From an uncultured Oscillospiraceae bacterium (GTDB taxonomy: Bacteria; Bacillota; Clostridia; Oscillospirales; Oscillospiraceae): a stretch of 56,421 nucleotides of DNA. Of this stretch, positions 53,080-56,421 are shown piece after piece. Where the stretch lies: positions 1-56,421 of the forward strand of contig CAKTIM010000014.1 in assembly GCA_934565795.1 (NCBI GenBank), in the 5' to 3' direction. Made by a program: the position numbers and the translations under genes. How positions within the stretch are numbered: position 1 is the stretch's first letter; every line of letters begins with the position of its first letter. Below the pieces are notes generated by a model, which saw only the letters and a list, made by a program, of their open reading frames with translations, did not search any database and was not told where the DNA came from.

Positions 53080-54336
53080 TTACTTGGATTTCTTGCCCAG
53101 GAAGTCCGGCAGCTCCTTACCCTGCTTCCGCCACTGGTAGAATTCTGCGGTGGCCGCGAACTCCACGTCACCGGCAGAGTTCAGAGCGGTTTCCACGGAA
53201 TCCTGCACCACGCCAATGATGAAGCCGACGCCCACCATCTGCATGGCCACATCGTTGGAAATACCAAACAGCGAGCAGGCCATGGGGATCAGCAGCAGCG
53301 AGCCGCCCGCCACGCCGGAAGCGCCGCAAGCGCCCAGGGCGCTCATAATGGACAGCAGGATCGCCGCAGCCGGTTTCACAGAGATACCCAGCGTATTGGC
53401 TGCCGCCATGGTCATAATGGTAATGGTGATGGCCGCGCCGTCCATATTGATGGTCGCACCCAGAGGGATGGAGACGGAATACATGTCCTTATCCATACCC
53501 AGCTTCTCACACAGCGCCATATTCATGGGGATATTGGCGGCGGAGCTGCGGGTAAAGAAAGCGGTCAAGCCGGAATCCCGCAGGCAGCGGAACACCAGCG
53601 GGTAGGGATTACGGCGCAGATACAGGAAAATGATAAAGGGATTGATCACCAGCGCCATGAACAGCATAGTGCCCACCAGCAGCGCCAGGAGCTTGCCGTA
53701 CTGGGTGAAGATGGACAGGCCGTTCTCGGAGACATTGGTAAACACCAGGCCCAGGATGCCGAAGGGAGCCAGGTTGATGATCCAACGCACGATCTGAGAT
53801 ACCGCGTCGGAGACGTTGGCCATAAAGGTCTTGGCCGGGTCGGAGGCAACAGCCTTCATGGCAAAGCCAAACATGCAGGCCCAGAACAGGATGCCGATGT
53901 AATTTCCCTTGATAATGGCGCTGAGGGGATTCTCCACAAAGTTTTTCAGCAGCGTGTTCATCACCTCGCCCAGGCCCTGCGGAACCACATCCTGCTGCGC
54001 AGCCTCGGCCAGCGTGACCGTCTGCGGGAACATGAAGCTGGTGCACACCGCCAGCGCCGCCGCAATAAAGGTGGTGAGCATATACAGCCAAATCACCATT
54101 CCGAACCGGCGATCCAGCTTCGCGGTTCCCTGAGCCAGCGCCGCCGCGACAATGACGAACACCAGCACGGGGGCGACGCCCTTCAGCGCATTGACAAACA
54201 GGTTGCCCAGTTCCCCGATCCACTTCGCGCCGGGAACCGTCAGCGCCAGCACCGCGCCGATCACAAGTCCCGCCAGAATGCGGATGATCAGGCTGACGCC
54301 GTTGTACTTCTTAACTACCTTCTGAAAATGTGACAA
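53080..54336 (-). CDS. sstT: Serine/threonine:Na+ symporter SstT
   Basis: 418 residues from a TTG at 54336 with AAGGAGAGAAAGAAA upstream; the frame is open to 54393, but homologues start near this point (KKYNGVSLIIRILAGLVIG). DAACS family: eight helices and two hairpins, with TRSSAANIPMNMALCEKLG and NMDGAAITITIMTMAAA as substrate and Na+ site segments. It imports Ser and Thr with Na+. The promoter (54441-54469) is flanked by two ACATGT-centred palindromes. Confidence 0.93.
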   Translation of the reverse strand: MSHFQKVVKKYNGVSLIIRILAGLVIGAVLALTVPGAKWIGELGNLFVNALKGVAPVLVFVIVAAALAQGTAKLDRRFGMVIWLYMLTTFIAAALAVCTSFMFPQTVTLAEAAQQDVVPQGLGEVMNTLLKNFVENPLSAIIKGNYIGILFWACMFGFAMKAVASDPAKTFMANVSDAVSQIVRWIINLAPFGILGLVFTNVSENGLSIFTQYGKLLALLVGTMLFMALVINPFIIFLYLRRNPYPLVFRCLRDSGLTAFFTRSSAANIPMNMALCEKLGMDKDMYSVSIPLGATINMDGAAITITIMTMAAANTLGISVKPAAAILLSIMSALGACGASGVAGGSLLLIPMACSLFGISNDVAMQMVGVGFIIGVVQDSVETALNSAGDVEFAATAEFYQWRKQGKELPDFLGKKSK

Positions 54337-54426
54337 TTTCTTTCTCTCCTTCTTTTTTGCAATTCCGGCACGCGCAAGTTTCAATGCGCCCACCCTTCAT
54401 GCAATGTCTCACGTTTTCCCGTGTAC

Positions 54427-54475
54427 AAAAACATGTTTTTATTAAACCACTTTGCATCCCGTTTTGCAACATGTT
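54427..54475. promoter_or_regulatory. Two palindromes around the sstT promoter
   Basis: AAAAACATGTTTTT (54427-54440) is a perfect palindrome just after the -10; AACATGTT (54468-54475) overlaps the -35. Their centres are 38 bp apart, a possible repressor pair. Confidence 0.5.
54441..54469 (-). promoter_or_regulatory. Promoter of sstT
   Basis: Minus strand TTGCAA (54469-54464), 17-bp spacer, TTTAAT (54446-54441). Confidence 0.65.
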
Positions 54476-54571
54476 TTTTAGTTTTTTGCAAAATTTATTT
54501 GTGCATCTAAATTTCATCCAGAAATCCGTCTCATTCGGACGCAGGAATGAATAAAGCAGGCTGCATAAATG

Positions 54572-54609
54572 CAAAAGCAGCCATGTCTTTTTCAGACACA
54601 GCTGCCTTT
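54572..54609 (-). terminator. Probable terminator of the hydrolase gene
   Basis: AAAGCAGC/GCTGCCTTT and ATGTCT/AGACA pair with a small bulge around TTTTTC, 15 bp beyond the stop at 54624. Confidence 0.55.
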
Positions 54610-54623
54610 GGCTGGCGGCACCA

Positions 54624-55541
54624 TTACCATTCCTTAAAAAAAGAAACGAGCTTTCCCCAGCTTTCCGCTCTTGCTCTGCGGCATTCGGCGGGATATTGCG
54701 CCTCCATGGTCATAAATCTGGCCAGCTTCTTCTGCATTGCCGCCTCATTCTCCCCGCGAAGCAGCAGGCTATCCGGCGGCACGGCCAGGAGATGACTTGC
54801 CCGCTCATAGATCACGCATTCATGGCGGTATGGGAATTTCTTCTCCTCCAAAATCCGCATGATGCGTGGGTACGCCAGGTCGGACGGCCAGGTATCATCG
54901 TAGGCCGGGGCCAGCATCAGGACATCGCCCTTAATTCTCTCCACCTTGATCCGGCTGGCATCCGAGCGGTTGGGGAAGCATTCATTATAATAAAATCGGT
55001 TCATCGCCCTCGACCCATAGCGGGAATCCCGCTTCCATGCCAGCAGCGTTTTGCCCAGCCTGGACAGCGCCTCCGCCGGTTCATAGGGTACATCCTCTCC
55101 ATGGAACGAAAAATAGGATTTGTTCTGGCGGATAAAAAAATGCTTGCACCCTTCCACCACGAAGTCAAAGCCCGACACCGCAACGACGCAGGAAATCTCT
55201 GGCAGATAGGAGGCGCAGAGCAGGGTGTACGCCGCCCCCAGTGAAAGGCCCGTCATGCCGATTCGCTTGATCGGCACCACCTGCCCACTTTTCAGGAACG
55301 TCACCGCCCTTTCGGCATAGTCCAGCGGGATTTGAACTGTCTGCGCCGAAAGCGGCTTCCAGAGGTAGTATCCCAGCGCCAGCACATGAAAGCCCTCATC
55401 CCGCAGCGCCCGCGCCCGATCCTCCACGAATCCCCGGCTTTCACCGCTGCCGCCCGCTAGAATGATTGCCTTGTCCGTGGGTGTAGCGCTCTCATAAAGC
55501 GTCCCCAGAAACCCTTCCTTTTCCAGGGTGCATTTATACAT
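54624..55541 (-). CDS. Alpha/beta hydrolase, BAAT/acyl-CoA thioester hydrolase C-terminal type
   Basis: 305 residues. Nucleophile S100 in GLSLGA, with likely acid D215/D216 in APAYDDTW and His250 in ERASHLLAVP, the triad order of the BAAT C-terminal family. The oxyanion region is ILAGGSGES (27-35). The clostridial members have unknown substrates, perhaps acyl-CoA or acylated small molecules. Its ATG overlaps the end of the upstream membrane-protein frame by 8 bp, so both are one operon. Confidence 0.83.
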   Translation of the reverse strand: MYKCTLEKEGFLGTLYESATPTDKAIILAGGSGESRGFVEDRARALRDEGFHVLALGYYLWKPLSAQTVQIPLDYAERAVTFLKSGQVVPIKRIGMTGLSLGAAYTLLCASYLPEISCVVAVSGFDFVVEGCKHFFIRQNKSYFSFHGEDVPYEPAEALSRLGKTLLAWKRDSRYGSRAMNRFYYNECFPNRSDASRIKVERIKGDVLMLAPAYDDTWPSDLAYPRIMRILEEKKFPYRHECVIYERASHLLAVPPDSLLLRGENEAAMQKKLARFMTMEAQYPAECRRARAESWGKLVSFFKEW

Positions 55542-56215
55542 ATTCGCCCTCCTGCTTCATTGTCTTCCCCGCAGCGAACCAGATTACAATGAAAAAGAGC
55601 ACCATGCTTTCACTCATCAATCCATTGGTGAAACCAATGCGAAACGGCGAATCCGGCAGCAGTTTCTTCACTATGGAAAGCAGCCCGTAAAATACAAGCA
55701 CATTGCAGGCGGCTACCCACCTCGGCAGCACCGTTTTTCCTGCAAGCACCGCCCAGAAACACCGGCAGCATCAACGCCTCACTGACCCACACCACCCACG
55801 ACAGGTGGTCAAACAGTGCCTCACACGCCGGAAGCGCCGCGTTCGCGTAGCCGTTCTGCGTCATCCAGGCGTAGAGATACAGGATCATAATGTAAAAAAG
55901 GTGCAGGCACACCCAGGGCGTCAGGCCAAACGCATTCAGATAGTGATAGACCCTGCGCTCATTCTCCCCGACGATCAGTCTTCCAAGGTAGAACAGCGCA
56001 ATCCCATAGAAAATCACCCCTGGGAATGCCAGCAGCATCGCCATTCCATTCCGCCAGCCCGGAATCTGTGCCACCCCGGCGGTCAGCCAGAACAGCTTTC
56101 CAGTATAGGTCGTATCCCCATACACCATCAGCCAGTCCCCGCCGCCATAGCAAAGGCACCCCAATATTCCGCACAGCATTGCAAGGCATAGACGCCTTTT
56201 CTCTTTATAAAGCAT
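55534..56215 (-). pseudogene. DUF6796-like membrane protein, frameshifted
   Basis: Two overlapping frames together give one protein of about 225 residues with six or so hydrophobic segments. Frame 1 runs from the ATG at 56215 (GGDWLMVYGDTTYTGKLFWL, FYGIALFYLGRLIVGENERR) to SEALMLPVFLGG. Frame 2 takes up at VLAGKTVLPRWVAAC and ends KQEGEYV. The shift lies at about 55747-55753, in a run where one extra base (near 55750) breaks the frame. Either a real mutation or an assembly error. It resembles the DUF6796 family from memory. Confidence 0.65.
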
Positions 56216-56236
56216 TTTTTATCCTCTTTTCTGTCG

Positions 56237-56252
56237 GTTAGCTTATGCTAAC
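56237..56252. promoter_or_regulatory. 16-bp palindrome, TetR-like operator
   Basis: GTTAGC-TTAT-GCTAAC is a perfect inverted repeat directly downstream of the -10 of the operon promoter, at the expected transcription start, so a repressor bound there would block it. No TetR gene is in the window next to it. Confidence 0.65.
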
Positions 56253-56255
56253 ATT

Positions 56256-56283
56256 AGTATAGCCAAATCCATAGAAATGTCAA
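56256..56283 (-). promoter_or_regulatory. Promoter of the DUF6796/hydrolase operon
   Basis: Minus strand TTGACA (56283-56278), 16-bp spacer, TATACT (56261-56256). Confidence 0.75.
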
Positions 56284-56290
56284 GGGCGTA

Positions 56291-56330
56291 TAGAATTCCC
56301 CGGCTTCCGATCAGAAAGCCGGGGAATTCC
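56291..56330 (-). terminator. Terminator of the gene cut by the right edge
   Basis: GAATTCCCCGGCTT and AAGCCGGGGAATTC pair over 14 bp around a 10-nt loop, downstream of the partial gene on the minus strand. The T run is weak. Confidence 0.65.
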
Positions 56331-56344
56331 ATGTCTTATTTAAA

Positions 56345-56421
56345 TTACTTCCGCACCTTCACCACAAAGCGGATTTGGGTGGGGGTGGTGTTTGTTGCGC
56401 TGTTTTGGGGGGTGATGTTCA
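56345..56421 (-). CDS. C-terminal end of an unidentified protein (partial)
   Basis: The minus strand reads NITPQNSATNTTPTQIRFVV then KVRK and a stop at 56347-56345, and is open to the right edge. Twenty-four codons are visible. The Thr/Asn/Pro-rich piece looks like the last strand of a beta-rich secreted or surface protein, which is only an impression. It is backed by good codon use and by a hairpin terminator after it. Confidence 0.5.
   Translation of the reverse strand, partial: NITPQNSATNTTPTQIRFVVKVRK

Overview
The window looks like chromosome of a moderately GC-rich gut Clostridium-type anaerobe (Bacillota, Clostridia, probably Oscillospirales). The grounds are the protein families present (YitT, GGGtGRT protein with a NifU-like scaffold, VanW, DUF1858, DUF1653, YebC), Gram-positive style lipoprotein and signal peptides, strong AGGAGG-type ribosome binding sites and sigma-A promoters. 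No species can be named from sequence alone.

Layout. 1-2695 is the edge of an integrative conjugative element of the Tn1549/CD1115 type (coupling ATPase, PcfB, winged-helix DUF6017 protein), followed by about 580 bp without genes but with hairpins. 3276-12770 is housekeeping: an ion permease, tRNA-Gly(GCC), a YitT protein, a divergent type IIA topoisomerase pair, a DUF1858 protein, TrmK, Nif3-like protein and YebC. 12893-18086 is an accessory stretch: a two-TM protein, then three secreted proteins arranged with two small XRE regulators in two divergent modules, each with palindromic operators over the promoter. 18423-34205 returns to core genes: GGGtGRT/scaffold pair, Rpe, SDR, DUF1653, a deacetylase-fold protein that seems to have lost its catalytic residues, MATE pump, UvrB, RadC, a histidine kinase without its histidine, UvrA, Prs, Pth; then Mfd and VanW to 39919. 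39980-44373 is a two-component system next to two secreted proteins, separated by a palindromic MITE-like element; four exactly 11-bp-phased TTTCAG/T repeats lie before the -10 of the secreted genes and are the probable response-regulator site. 44437-48684 is amino-acid transport (AGCS symporter under a tandem glycine riboswitch, and a polar amino-acid ABC importer). 48892-51627 is a large lipoprotein with a FecR-like domain and about a dozen 41-residue CxxC repeats. The rest holds an NTF2-like protein, a methyltransferase, SstT, a BAAT-type hydrolase, a frameshifted DUF6796-like membrane gene with a TetR-style palindrome in its promoter, and the last codons of a gene cut by the right edge.

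The themes are: DNA repair (UvrA, UvrB, Mfd, RadC), amino-acid uptake with glycine sensing, and surface/secreted proteins with dedicated local regulation. The best candidates for undescribed biology are the two secreted-protein/XRE modules, the CxxC-repeat lipoprotein, the two-component/secreted-protein unit with its phased operator, the His-less kinase, and the deacetylase pseudoenzyme.
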